Assembly (NCBI GenBank): GCA_019915135.1
Contig: JAHLMK010000012.1
Location: forward strand, 1,116,001-1,180,000
Source: Strobilurus pachycystidiatus
Taxonomy: Eukaryota > Basidiomycota > Agaricomycetes > Agaricales > Physalacriaceae
Length of the DNA stretch: 64,000 bases
Direction: 5' to 3'
The number at the start of each line of letters is the position of its first letter. Within the stretch, counting starts at the first letter, position 1. Position numbers and translations under genes: made by a program. The notes below the pieces were generated by a model. That model was not told the DNA's origin, searched no databases, and saw only the letters and a list, made by a program, of their open reading frames with translations. This document shows, in pieces, positions 1 to 11,511 of this stretch.

Positions 1-830
1 TTCCCGTCTCTAGGAGGGGGCTTTCTTCAAACTGATCGGAAAGTCGGGGGTCGTATTTACACTTTAGTACTTCACACAAACAGCCCATGGGCACACCTTC
101 GGTATGGAATAGCTAGATGAGATGTATATGAAGGGTTCTAGCATGTTTTCCTATTTCTCTTCCGTGACATTAGCCAGCCAATGTAGAGGCAAGACATGTC
201 ACGTCATTTAGAGCAAATGAACAGAATGCAATCTACACAATCATCAAGAGTGTCTCATTCTTGCCAAGTCTCGGAGCAGTGATGGGAGGCATCCCTGGTC
301 TGCTCTATGCCCGCTGGTGAGGTTAGGAAGATACAATGACTGTCGAAGTCGCGGCCGTCAGAGTGTCACATATGTCACGCACCGTTCTGAGAGGGCTCTT
401 GGGCAATCGCGTGTCGTCCTTTGTGGCTTACGCGCATTATGTATACATCAAGACAAAGTGCCCATTATGATTGTAGATATATACAAGTACAGATGACAGA
501 ACTTTAGGGGACCCGCGGGCACTGAATGAATATGAGAGCTTCGACTATAGGCCATTTGGCTGCCGAAAGAGGTCCAAAGAACCGGGAATTATTAGAATTG
601 GGGAGACCGAATGGTTGATTTGAAGAGGCAAAAGTCTTAACAGACATATACTGGAGAGATATTATCAGGAGTTGATGTGGAAAGCGGGGGTCGTGAGCTC
701 TGTAGAGTGCAAAGAAAAGACCCTCTAATTCGTCACCCCCCTTCACGCGACGGAAGGCGCAAATGGTACCAAACAAACCAAACATTCGACCAAACAGTCG
801 GTCCGGAGCGGGAAGGGGCTTGAACCGAAC
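1..830. other. No recognisable gene
   Basis: I see no frame with a credible domain, consistent codon pattern or exon structure here. The short open frames look like chance. The stretch leads into the first of two repeated blocks starting near 831. Confidence 0.5.
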
Positions 831-978
831 CTGGTGCAAAAGACACAGAGTCGGCGTAAAGTCTATGTACACGCGGAGTCACAGCCTGCGTTCCTTTGCA
901 TACAACTCGACGTCAGCCACTGCCAGTTGGATCCCACAGAAAGCCTTGGGCCTGATCTCCAAAGCTTGGAGTTCAGGA
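831..978 (+). repeat. Dispersed repeat, copy 1 (~148 bp)
   Basis: Copy 1 of a block that recurs at 1906-2046. Both copies start CTGGTGCAAAAGACACAGAG and run through CTTTGCA.ACAACTCGACGTC to AGCTTGGAGTTCAGG with only a few substitutions and one 6-bp indel. The block contains GCCAGTTGGATCCCACAGAA, the motif from which the tandem array at 2196-2580 appears to be built. No coding capacity is convincing; the element type is unknown. Confidence 0.8.
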
Positions 979-1905
979 TAAGTGGCCACTGCCCGCAGTT
1001 TCCATATATAGCAGTGCTTCCTTTTGGCTTCCGACGCTTTGAGAACGTGGCTCTTGTCATCGCACGCGACGACCACGACTAATAGATCACCGACGTTGGT
1101 GTCAACGTCACGTTGGCGCCCCCGTCCTTGTTGATTACATACTTTCATCATCTTAATAAACCAAATTCACGCTCCTCACATATCTCGACTGCCTCCCGAA
1201 ATTCTGCACTACAATTCACCAACCTCTCTGCTCCGGAAGTGGTGGATGGCCACGCCAAACAGTCAGGGCACGATTCCGAACACCGCCCGCCAGCCTCTCA
1301 CAACCAGCACCTTTATCGCGCAAATGAAGATGACCACGGCTCCAGCTGTCACTGAAAATGAGTCCGCCCCGCGCAAGATACCTCAGCGGATGGACATGGG
1401 CAGACTCCTCATTGCGCGGAACGCCGGCGCGGTCGCGCCATTTTTTCATTTCACGGGCAGTCTGAGAGAGCATCGGATTCCGAGATAAGATGGCAGAAGT
1501 TGGCAGAAGTCGTACAGTTGCTGCATTGAATGCTTGTACTAGTTGTAACGCGAGTCCTCTCCCATGAACTCAGTGTCTTCACAAGGAATTTGGCTTAAAT
1601 TCCAAGTTTGGCTACAGTCATACCTTACGGAGGCCCGTCTTCATATGGCCGTTCTCCAATGCTTTGAAGGAGCTTCAGCCCGCAGCGGGCAATGGGGCGG
1701 GAACTTGTCTCTGCAACTTCAAGTTGATTACCGGGACAGGTGGGCACGTCATTAGTCTAGACCAAGAAGCATCGGTCGGAATTCCAGGAAACTAGGAAGT
1801 CTTACCCGATATGGAGATATCGGGTAGTGGCCACCCAGCCTGGAGTTCAAGTTGACAAGACTTGAGCCAAACGGGATAGTTCGTGGCTGCTGTTTGTTGT
1901 TATTC

Positions 1906-2105
1906 CTGGTGCAAAAGACACAGAGTCGGCGTAGAGTCTATGTACACGCGGAGTCACAGCCTGCGTTCCTTTGCACACAACTCGACGTCAGCCAGTTGGA
2001 TCCCACAGAAAGCCTTGGGCCTGATCTCCAAAGCTTGGAGTTCAGGGATAGTTCGTGGCTGCTGTTTGTTGTTATTCCTGGAGCAAAAGACACAGAGTTG
2101 GCGTA
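1906..2105 (+). repeat. Dispersed repeat, copy 2 plus partial third copy
   Basis: Copy 2 (1906-2046) of the 831 block is followed directly by a second copy of its upstream flank (GTTCGTGGCTGCTGTTTGTT at about 1879 and again at about 2050) and the first 24 bp of the block again, ending near 2105. The local order is flank-block-flank-partial block, so this is a tandem duplication that was later truncated. Confidence 0.75.
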
Positions 2106-2195
2106 ACATTTGGATGCGGGGCGATACGACTCGATGGATGGCGACGCGATGTCAATGGAAACGGAACATTCAGATCCCTGAAGATATGTGTCAGC

Positions 2196-2580
2196 CATGG
2201 CCAGTTGATCCTACAGAAAGCCAGTTGATCCCACAGGAAAAAGAGCCATCTGATCCTGGCACAGGAAAAAAACAAAAGCCAGTTGATCCCACAAAAAGCC
2301 AGTTGTACCCACAGAACGTCAATTGTACACACAGAAAGCCAGTTGATCGCATCGTCAGCCAGTTGATCCCACAGAAAGCCAGTTGATCCGTCGTCAGCCA
2401 GTTGATCCCACAGAACGTCAATTGTACTATAAACGGAACTTGTTGCGGATTTATTGTAGGCTGACTAAGGGAGACTAAATTGTACTCACAGAACGTCAAT
2501 TGTACCCACAGAAAGCCAGTTGATCGCATCGTCAGCCAGTTGATCGCGCCGCCAGCCAGTTGATCCAATCGTCAGTCTGT
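2196..2580 (+). repeat. Degenerate tandem repeat array (~19-20 bp unit)
   Basis: About fifteen head-to-tail, imperfect units of the type GCCAGTTGATCCCACAGAAA, with variants GTCAATTGTACCCACAGAA and GCCAGTTGATCGCATCGTCA. Variants alternate in a higher-order pattern, and a ~45 bp nonrepeat interrupts the array at about 2430-2475. The same word occurs once in each dispersed block at 831 and 1906, which suggests the array expanded from that block. It is a minisatellite in a gene-free region. Confidence 0.85.
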
Positions 2581-2934
2581 CAATTGTCAATGATCCATCT
2601 TCAGCCAGTAGTGATTAGCGACAGCCCAATGCGTGCTCCACAAATGGGGTGGGAGCGGGAGGAGGTTGTTAAGGGATAGGAACACAACTCTCATGAGGCT
2701 ACATAGGGAAGTCAGACTTATGCGTTTGATGTTGAACGTAACGGATATATTCGAGTCTTAGATTACTCCTCTCCTCTCCTCTACTCCCTTCCATCCCTTC
2801 CCTCTCACCCACTCACCCACTCCCACCCTCCCGTCGTTCCTCCTATTGGTTATTGGTTCAAAAACCGCGTCATCCCCCTCGCCTTCATCTTCCTCACCAC
2901 GCGCTTAATAAGCCCGCGCGCGATCCACGCGTTT

Positions 2935-5900
2935 TCAACCGCTTTGAACACTGTGCGGTGGCGTCAGCGACACAAAGACCACAAAGAACGGAAAGGGAAG
3001 AGCACATGCAAAACCACGAAACGAGAAACGAGAAACAAGAAACGAGAAACGAGAAACGAGAAACAAAAAAGAAATATAACGACCCAACCCAACCCAAACC
3101 CAAAAAAACCCACCTTCATAACTCGTAACACCCACGTCCCCCTCCCGCGTCAAGAGCACCCACCGCGGCAGCTCCTTGTTGTGCGTCCCCCCGTAGGGGT
3201 TCACCCATTCCAACACGGTCTGCGAGGGCGCGGGGGTGAATGTTATGTATGCGTGGGGGTGTGCGGGGGCGGGCGTGGAGGGTGTGGATGGGGGCGTGGT
3301 GGTGGTGGAGGTGGCAGAGGAGGAAGGGGTGGTGGAGGGTGTGGCGGTGGAAGAAGAAGGGGCAGGGGAAGAAGAAGAAGGCACAGGCCACCCGCACGCA
3401 TACCGCTCAAACAACACCCGCCGCACCGCCTCCCGCCTCTCCGCGTCCAGCTCCGCCGTGTACACGATCGTCGCCTCCGGGTCGAGCGCGTGGAACAGCG
3501 CGTATGCGTTCGGGTTCACCCTCCCTTCGAACCCAACAGCACCCGACTCAGCAACCCCCACATCACCCGCCTCACCCGCCCTCCGCCTCGGCCTCCTCCC
3601 CCTAACGCGTCCCTCATGCAACCCCCCCCCACCCCCCCCCTCCCCCTTCTCGAATCCGACACCCAACATCGCATACACCGCCTCACGCACCCTGTGCCGC
3701 TCGTGCATCCGCCACAGGTCTCTGCGGCGCGGGCGGAGCTGCCTGGTCTGGATGTGGGAGGGGGATTGGGATCGGTGGGATTGAGAGAGGCTTTGGGCGC
3801 GGGCCCTCTGGAACATCCCCCGCCTCGTCGTCATCCTCCACCGCCTCTCCACGTACCGCCTCATCAGCTTCCGCCCGATCCTGTACACGCCCCTGCTCAG
3901 GTGCACGTGTGCACTCGCGTGCATCATTATGTCTCCCTCCGGGCGCGCGAGGCTTATCGGCGGGGGCGCCACCGTGCGGAGCTTCGGCAGCTCCGCGAAC
4001 TTCGTGTTGGCGATGGCGCGCCACTGCGCGCGTGTGTACGGCGGTGTAGATTTGGTAGGGGACCAGACGCGCCGGCCGGTGTACTCGAGCTGCCGGATGC
4101 GCGCGCGGGTGGTTATGAGCTGGATGTGCTTAGCGAGTGCGATGAGCTCCTCGATGTCCCGCTCGAGGAGACGCGTGTGCAGCGCGAGGTCGAGGTATTT
4201 GGTGTGTTGCGTGCGGCGCGCTACCAAGTCTTGTTCTTCCCCACCAAACCACCCCTTGCCCTGGCCCTCACCCGGCGGGAGGTACAAGCTCCCCACCCGC
4301 TCCCCCACCCCCGTAGCCCGCGTCGCCCACGGCTCCCGTACTTTCTCCTTCATGAACCGCACCATCCCGCGCTTCACCTCCACCACCTTGGGGATCAGCT
4401 GCTTCACCAGCCACACCATCACCCTCGGGCGCTTCTTCGTGTTCGCCAGGCCATACACGCTCAGGACCATATCCCTGCTCACGCCAAACCGCGGGCGCTC
4501 CGCGTCCTGCTTGAGTCGAAGCTGCGCCGTGCGCGAGTGATGCGCCTGATCGCGCTCGAGCTTGTACGCCTGTGTGAGGTAGTGCTTCGCCATCGTCACG
4601 CTCCCCAGCCTCGCGACGCCCCGGATGAGGATGGCGTACGTCGTCGTGTTCACGGGCGCCCACGCCAGATCCTCCTTGGTCTCCTCCAGCTGCGGCACCC
4701 CCCAGTCATCATCATCCTCCACATCAAACGCGTCCATCGCCTGATACCGCCTAATCCCCACACACCTCTCCGTCAGACACTCAAACGCCGTAACCATCCC
4801 CTTCAAATCCCTTCTCTCGAACCTCTCCTCCAGAATCGTGTTCAGCGCCGCGGTGCTCATCGGGATCCGCACATCCGGCTTGGGGAGCAAGCCCCGGCTT
4901 TGTGTGGACGCGGGCTCGAGGTGGAGCCGATCCGGCATAGAGAGATCAACACCATACCCCGCCCTGACCAACCACCCAAACTCCTCCCGCGTCCCCACGC
5001 GCCTCACGATCCGCAACACCAAATCCCAATTCATCGGCGTGACCCGCCTCGCCCTGTCCTCCCACATCACCTTCAACACCTTCTCCAAACTCCCCCGCGC
5101 GACGACCCGCCTCCGCTCCTTGAACCCCCGCCCGACTTTAAGTTCGAGACGGCGTGCGATGGCCTGGAGGACGATCCCGACGGTGCTCGCACCAACATCC
5201 ACGTCCCCGCCCCAGTCGGTGAGGAACCTCACAGCATTGAGATGGTCCGCGACAGCCGCATACTGCCCCAATCGCACATTCATATCCTCCTTCTCCCCCT
5301 TCCTCCCCTCCTCCCCCTCCGTGTCCCCTCCCCGGCCGCGGATCTCCCGCTCCCGCCTCCTTGCGAGGACCAAATTCCCCCACACCTCTTCTGCCCTGTC
5401 CCTGTCCCTGTCCCTACCCTCCCCTTTCCCGTTTCCCTGTCCCAGTTCCCCCACCCCCTGAGCTTTCCACCCCCCGCCCTGCCCCCCTCCCCTATACGTC
5501 ACCTCCCACAGCCGTCCCACCGGCTGTACGACCCGCCCCAGCGCCATACGGTGCAAGGCAAGCGGGAGGGATTGGGGTGGGAATGAGGCGTAGTGCGCGT
5601 AGGCGCGCGCGGGGTTCGTGTTGCGCAGGAGGGTGTGGAAGAGCGCCTGGAGGGGCGGGGGGAGCGTGGAGGGGTTGAGCGCGTATTTGAGGGCTGTTGC
5701 TAGAAGGAGGGAAGGGAAGGGAGGGGGGGGGTGTTAGTGTGGGGAGGGGAGGGAAGGGGGAGGGAGGGAGGTACCTTGGGCGTTGGATATTTGGGGTGGA
5801 GGTGTGGGCGGTGCTATGGGTTCATGGGATGAGTTTGGACATCCGTTGAGTATGCGTAGGACGCACTGGATTCTCGTCCTTGCTTGCCAGATTCTGAGCG

Positions 5901-6445
5901 CCGTCTCGTCCCCGTCCCCGTTCTCGCGCTGCCAACTGACATTTCACGTCCCTAAGCAAGACAAAACCGCGAGAACGAGCGTGTGCACGTACCTTTGGTT
6001 TTCGCGTCCCGTTCCTGATCAAGAGGTAGTGTGGATGTGGATGTGGATGCAGGGGAGGAGGAGGAGTCTGCACTGCCATCAAGTGGTAGTGAGGTGAAGG
6101 AGTCGCGCCCGTCAGCCCCAGACGTTGACGGTTCTGCATTCCCATCAGCCCAAAAACCTATGGTGTGTGAGGGATGGGCGCACCGGATGATGTGGGGGAG
6201 ATTTCCGGACTGCCCGCCGTTGTACTCGCACCCGTAGCGGATGTGGATGCATACCGTCTCCCGGATTTTATGTCGAGTCTCCGCGCGCCGGCGCTGGCGG
6301 ACGCATATCTTGAGGACAGCCCCGTGCCCGTGCCCGCGCTTGCGCTTGATGGAGACGCATATCGGCGACTTGTCTCAGAACGTGTAAGGATGCGCACAGC
6401 CGACGTAGACGCGCGGCGCATCAAGTCGGAGATGTTCAGAATCAC
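2935..6445 (-). CDS. Mitochondrial PPR-like protein, 4 exons
   Basis: Proposed exons are 6445-6184, 6133-5989, 5935-5775 and 5699-2935; the lengths sum to 1,111 codons. The start at 6445 gives a basic, Ser/Arg-rich, acid-poor N-terminus with the repeated word RRYAS, typical of a mitochondrial presequence. The middle (for example MNWDLVLRIVRRVGT, TTYAILIRGVARLGS, AKHYLTQAYKLERD) shows helix-pair segments resembling the pentatricopeptide/CYA5 type of fungal mitochondrial RNA-binding factors, so a role in organellar RNA processing or translation is inferred. Coding character fades after PRWVLLTREGDVGV (about 3125). The open frame then runs through a GAAACGAGAAAC repeat, so a last intron or an earlier end is possible. 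An 880-codon frame on the other strand is a composition shadow. The protein is rich in Ser/Pro and Arg runs. Confidence 0.6.
3000..3070. repeat. GAAACGAGAAAC short tandem repeat
   Basis: A run of ACGAGAAACGAGAAACAAGAA units, seven or so copies of a 7-bp GAAACGA-type word. It lies at the 3' edge of the PPR-like gene and makes its last residues unreliable. Confidence 0.7.
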
Positions 6446-6560
6446 AGCGTTCGCGTCACTGGGAAAAAAGAGACCACTGACCAGAGTCGGTCCGGAAGGC
6501 GATGATTATGTAATGTTTCACCCGTAAAGCACTTGGAAGTGGAACGGTAAGCCTTGTTGG

Positions 6561-6660
6561 GTGACTTTGGCGTAACGGTCGAGATACTCTCCTAAAAAAT
6601 GTTGGATATATTTTTCCCTAGGCGCCGGGTTCGATTCGGTCTGGAGTCTGGACTCTGGAG
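6561..6660 (+). ncRNA. tRNA-like / SINE-like element 1
   Basis: Perfect Pol III A-box-like TGGCGTAACGG (6568-6578) and B-box-like GGTTCGATTCG (6628-6638), 60 bp apart. I could not fold a full cloverleaf: the acceptor strands pair poorly and the region between boxes carries an A-run (CCTAAAAAATG) and a T-run. The same 60-bp spacing, an AAAAAATG word and a following GTCATTTT occur at 46150-46242 on the other strand. A tRNA-derived SINE head or decayed tRNA is more likely than a working tRNA. Confidence 0.4.
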
Positions 6661-6995
6661 TCATTTTTGAATTTTCTGTGTTCTTGCGCCCGCGGCCCGG
6701 ATAATGGGTCCCACGGTCCACCTTTGACTCTGAGCTTTGAAATGTGAACCGTGAGCTCTTACTCGACGTGCTTTTCCTCCGATCTGCTTACAAGGTCTAA
6801 TTCCTCCACGCCAGAACCATGCGCTTATGATGTGGCATTCCCTTATGTAATATAAGCAATCCCGTGGTTGGTGCGCACAACTCGTTTTTGCTCACTGCTT
6901 ATCTACTTACACAACTGTCCCTCTTTCCTGTCCTGTCCTGTCCTGTCCCTTGAACCTACAATCCCATCCCCTCCCATCCCACTCCGCCCATTCAC

Positions 6996-9900
6996 TCACA
7001 GCCCCTCAAACACCCCCCTAACAACCTCCTCCTGCTGCCTCTTATACACCTCCCCCACACCCGGCGCGGGCACCGCGCTCTCCTTCCGCCCCACGTACCG
7101 CAGTCTGGGTGCGGTGGGGTCTGAGTTGGGTGTGATGTTGTTGGAGTGCACGGACTCGAGGACCCACTCGATCCGCTCCCGGACGAACCCCCACGCGCCC
7201 TGGTTCCGCGGTTCCTCTTGCGCCCATACGTACTCCACCTCCGAGTCTTGCCCATCAGCCGTGTTCCTATTTGCAGCAAGGTATCCACGGACGACCTCCC
7301 GCACCTCTTGGAACGGGAACGGCGCGAGCTCTTCTATGCGCACCAGCGCCACCCCGGGTGTCTTGGGGAGCTCGTAGTACAGCTTCCCGGTGAGGAACAC
7401 GACGCGTTTGATCGGGGCTCCTTCCGTTGGGTCGGGATCACACAACACCGGCCTGAACCTCGTCCCTTTCCCTTCCCCCTTTCCCTCCTTTCCCCCATCC
7501 CCCTTTCCCTCCTTCCCCTCCCCCTCCCCGCCGCTCCCCATATGCACAAGCGGACTCCGCGCCTTCGCAAGCCGGAGGAGCCCCTTGGGCGCAAAGACGA
7601 CGAGCGGGCGCCGGTAGTTCCTGTGCATCTGCCGGCGCAGGAGGTGGAAGTACTGGGATGGGGTCGTTGGGTACGTGATGTGCATGTTTATCGTCGTGTG
7701 CGGGTGCGGGTTCTGGTCCACGGTTCGGTCTAGGGTGGAGGAGTTGGGGTTTGTGGGAGAGGAAGTGGCGTCGGTGTATCGATCATTGGTGAGCTGGAGC
7801 CAGCGCTCGATGCGCGCGGACGAGTGCTCCGGCCCCGCGCCGTCCAGGCCGTGCGGGAGGAGGATCACAAGGCCGGATTGTTTCAGCCATTTCGCTACAC
7901 ACGGATGTCAGTAATCAGAACACAGAACACAGAACACAGAACACATCCACACAACACAAAAATCGGGAACAGCACAAAACAAAGCATCAAGACTTACTCT
8001 CAGCACTCGCCACGAACGTATCAATTATAATCTACCAACCCTCGTCAGTGGAAAGTAGGAAAAGGAAGGGGAAAAGGCAACACAACACACCTGCGCCCCA
8101 TTGAAGAAGTCCCCAAACTGCGCCTCCCAAACGGGCAGGAGGCCCGGCCGCTCCCACGACGCGCCGTACTCGAATGCGAGCACCGCCATTTCGCTGAGCG
8201 AGCCTACACAGCGTCAGCGTACGTAGGTATGGGGGAACGGGACTCGGACTCACTGTTCGCCAACTCCAGCCTCCCCGCCCCTGCCCCCGAGTTATGATCA
8301 AGCGACGACCCAGTGCTTTTTCCTTCCAGCGGCGTGAGGGGGATGTTCTCATTCAGCGGCACGAGCACCTCCTCCGTCCGCTGGTGCACCACCATCGCGT
8401 GGCGCTGGCTGAACGTCCCCCGCCCGACGTCCTGCCCCGATATCCGCACGTCGTACCCCTCCGCCATGAGCGTGCCGATGGCGAGTGCTTCGGCTGTGGG
8501 GAAGTCGACTAGTCCGCCTCCTCCATGGTTTTGGTTTTGGTTTTGATCTGGGGAGAGGGAAGAGAGGCGGTTTTTTATGTGCCTCTGCAACTTCGGGTGG
8601 ACCTCGAAGCCCTCGGGGACGCGCACGCTCGCTTTGCCCACTTCGACGAGGGTTTGGACGGCCACGCCCGTGTGCGGTTCTCGAATCGCGGTGGGCGATG
8701 AGGGCCATACCATCCCTTTCCATTGACCTCCGAGTTCCATGGTCTCCGGTTCTGGCTTGTACGCCCCACTAGTCACCTTCCCCAACTCCGCGTTGAGGTG
8801 TTCCCGATACCCCTCCCTCACCCTCCCCGCCTCCTCCTTACTAATAACCCCCTCAGCCACCAGCTTCTCCTCATACCCCCCCGGTACACTCCTCCCACCT
8901 CCACTCCTCGCCATGATGCGGTCATACATAACCGGACTAGTCAACCCGGGCACGTCCAGCTCATTATGTCCCCACCGCCTATACACCACCAAATCCAGCA
9001 CGACGTCCTTCCGCCACCTCTGCCTATACGCCAGCGCCGTCCGCACCGCTCGCACCACATCCTCGGGGTAGTCGCCGTTCACATGCAGGACCGGGGCGGC
9101 GATGATCTTGGCGGGGTCGGAGGCGTAGAGGGACGAGCGCGCGTGGGAGGCGGGGGTGGTGTACCCGATGTTGTTGTCGAGGATGAGGTGGAGGGTCCCG
9201 CCGGAGGTGAAGTGCGGGAGGGCGGAGAGGGAGAGGGACTCGGTGACGACGCCTTGGCCCGTGAAGGACGCGTCGCCGTGGATTTGCACGCACAGCACGC
9301 GGTCGCCCAGTGCGCAGTCGGGAGGCGAGGAGGCGAGGAGGGTAAACTGCTTCGCGCGGGTCTTACCCAGCGCCACGCCCGACACGGCCTCGAGGTGGGA
9401 CGGGTTGGGGAGGAGGGAGACTTTGAGGCTGGGGGTGACCATTCGGGAGGTGTCTGCCCCAAATACCCTCATCAGCACACACACCCAACCTCACCCCAAA
9501 CACACAAAAGGGAAACACTCACATAAATGACTCAACACATCCCCTTCCACCCCCTCCCCCTCCCCCCACTCACTCCCGCCCCTAATCTTCCTAAAAACAC
9601 GCCCCACACCCATCCCCAGCATATCCAGGACGTTCAGCCGCCCCCGGTGCGGCATCGCCAGCACCACGTTGCCGATCCCGCCCTCCGATGCCCCGAGGAA
9701 GAGGGATGAAAGGGCAGGAAGCATCGACTCCCCGCCCTCGAGCCCGTACCGCTTGAGGTTCGGGAACTTGCTCGCGAGGAAAAGGTCGAGCACTTCGGAG
9801 CGCGCGAGGAGCGCGTGGATGTCCTTCTTTTCTGAGGGGGAAAGAGAGGAGGAGGAGGAGGAGGTGGTGGCCTCGAGGTGTCTTGCGAACCAGAGCCGCT

Positions 9901-10477
9901 CGGCTTTGGAGGGGGAGTGCATGTACTCGTACCCGATCCGCCCGACGTACACCTCCCGCAGATGCCGCGTGATCTCGGCTAGCGTCCACCAGTTCCCGCC
10001 TTCTTTCCCACTTTCCCCTTTCTCCTCACCAACCCCATTCTCCGTGTCTTTGCCAACCCACAAGATCCCATCCACGTTATACCTCCCCAACCCCAACCCA
10101 TACCGCCCCGGATCCAACGCCCGCACCTCCTCCTCCCGATGCATAAGGTCCAGCGGGTCGATCCGCGCGGCGCGGTGCGCGTGCGTGCGCACGCTGTCGA
10201 CGTACCGCAGCAGGGCGGCGTTCGTGGCGCGGTTCGTTAGTTGGGCGGGGGTGTCTGGTGAGTGTCAGTGTTAGAGCAGTTAATCAAGGGAAGGTGATGG
10301 TGGCATTGGGGAGACGAGGAGAGGGTAAGGGATGGAGGACGTGATGGTGGGTGGGTGGGTGGGACACGCACATTCAGGAAACGCATGCTTGGGGCTGGGA
10401 CGGTACCCGAAGGACTCGTCGTGGTACCACCGCCTCCATCCTTTCGATCGCACTCGGGCTCGGACGCGGAGGAGCAT
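6996..10477 (-). CDS. 2-oxoadipate dehydrogenase E1 (DHTKD1 type)
   Basis: Thiamine-diphosphate E1 component that decarboxylates 2-oxoadipate in mitochondrial lysine/tryptophan breakdown and passes the glutaryl group to the shared E2. Six exons (10477-10372, 10254-9523, 9453-8254, 8203-8091, 8031-7998, 7894-6996) join in phase to 1,027 residues. Visible motifs are YGYRP-like [10 protein letters not shown] near the N-terminus, [24 protein letters not shown], the ThDP-binding [69 protein letters not shown] and [19 protein letters not shown] favours DHTKD1 over the 2-oxoglutarate E1 (RGTFSHRH). The missing long N-terminal extension agrees. Odd: a ~30-residue Gly/Lys/Glu low-complexity insert in the C-terminal domain (about 7470-7545), unlikely to disturb the core. 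Exon 5 is only 34 nt. Confidence 0.9.
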
Positions 10478-11000
10478 GCTCGAGCTTCAACTTGGTGGTG
10501 GACGGCGGTGCGGGCAATACCAGTTCACTTCAACGTGGGCGTCGGAACGTCGGTGCGAGGCTTAACGTGGACGTCGGTACTCGAGCTCGAATTTGGACGT
10601 CCGCAGGGCACTCGGTGGGCGTCAGTGTCAGGCCATCCGTTTCGGTTATAAAGCGACGCAAGATCCGAAACGACATGGGTCTGGGTCAGGTGGTGTCACT
10701 ACTGACTGCGCGTGTCACTGTCAAGGTTCGTGTGGACCTGGTGGGCGCATGATTATGTACTGTATGGCCCGGGCACAGCGGATTCCAGAAAGTTTTCACC
10801 ACTGGCACTGGTCCAGGACGGATGAGTATCTCCCAAAAACGAGGACCACCGCAAACTCGAAAAGCTCGCGGTTTGGATACAAGCTTCGTCTAGTGGATGG
10901 CGCCCGTACACATAACATACACTTGGAGCCTCGCAAACCGAAAAGAGACATGGACATATTCCCCGGAAGGAAGGAAGGAAAGATGCTCCGGTGTGGGGGA

Positions 11001-11065
11001 TGAGCGTTTTGGGCATACATCCATACACAACACACACCCGCCCCGTCCCCTCCCACATCACTTCC
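11001..11065 (+). repeat. Diverged copy of RRS1 3' end
   Basis: Matches 11468-11541: both read TGAGC.TTTTGGGCATACAT, then CATACACAACACnnnC, then CGCCCCGTCCCCTCCCAC, with differing lengths of the intervening CATA repeats and CACTTCCTCC in changed order. The second copy covers the last codons and stop of RRS1, so this is a stray duplicate of that gene's tail. Confidence 0.6.
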
Positions 11066-11127
11066 TCCCGTGGCGCGAGTGCCAGTATACATACATAGTT
11101 GACTGATAATGTTGGTTGGACTTGGAA

Positions 11128-11190
11128 CGTGGAACAAAATGTTTAAAGGGGTTGCGGTCCCCCGGAATCGAACCAGTGCCACAGCTTCCA
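11128..11190 (-). ncRNA. tRNA-like fragment with perfect B box
   Basis: On the minus strand GGTTCGATTCC (11164-11174) matches the Pol III B-box consensus exactly. It is preceded by a D-arm-like GCTGGCAATGG...AAGC and followed by GGGGGACC and CATTTTGTTC, words shared with the 46.2 kb element. There is no room for an anticodon arm and the acceptor strands do not pair, so it is a fragment or a SINE piece, not a working tRNA. Confidence 0.35.
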
Positions 11191-11511
11191 TGCCATTGCC
11201 AGCAAAAATCTTCTATGGTAGGAGGAATGAGGTTAAGCCAAAGTGACCCGACCCAAGATCACATACGCAAGCCAAGTATAGGCGGGCGGGCGATTTCTTC
11301 GGGCCGGGTTTTACTACAAGCCTCCGAATTCCAGGTGGAACGGACATGCAGTTCCATGACCAAAAGAGGCGTGAACGAATAAAATGACATATTCTTGTAA
11401 GTAGGAAGGAAAGACGAATCTACCTCAGCGGCGGAACAGGGGTCGTTTGTGGGTGCACTGTGGGATCTGAGCATTTTGGGCATACATACATACATACACA
11501 ACACGCATCAA

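Larger units (their letters stand above)
10478..11511. other. Intergenic, no gene seen
   Basis: Open frames here lack domains. The stretch holds a GTCGGT/CGTCGG-rich part at 10530-10640, a tRNA-like B box at 11164-11174, and a partial duplicate of the RRS1 3' end at about 11001-11065. Confidence 0.5.

Noticed and set aside
1216..1488. Short coding frames on both strands
   Set aside because: Neither shows a domain, splice structure or conserved-looking composition; likely chance.
2196..2580. CRISPR-like array
   Set aside because: Units are contiguous and imperfect with no constant-length unique spacers, and the genome is eukaryotic.
2944..5586. 880-codon open frame on the plus strand opposite the PPR-like gene
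   Set aside because: Composition is His/Pro/Arg repeats with no domain; the minus strand frame has presequence, intron phases and PPR-like helices.
6561..6660. Functional tRNA gene
   Set aside because: A- and B-box words are present but no acceptor stem pairing and no normal anticodon arm could be drawn.
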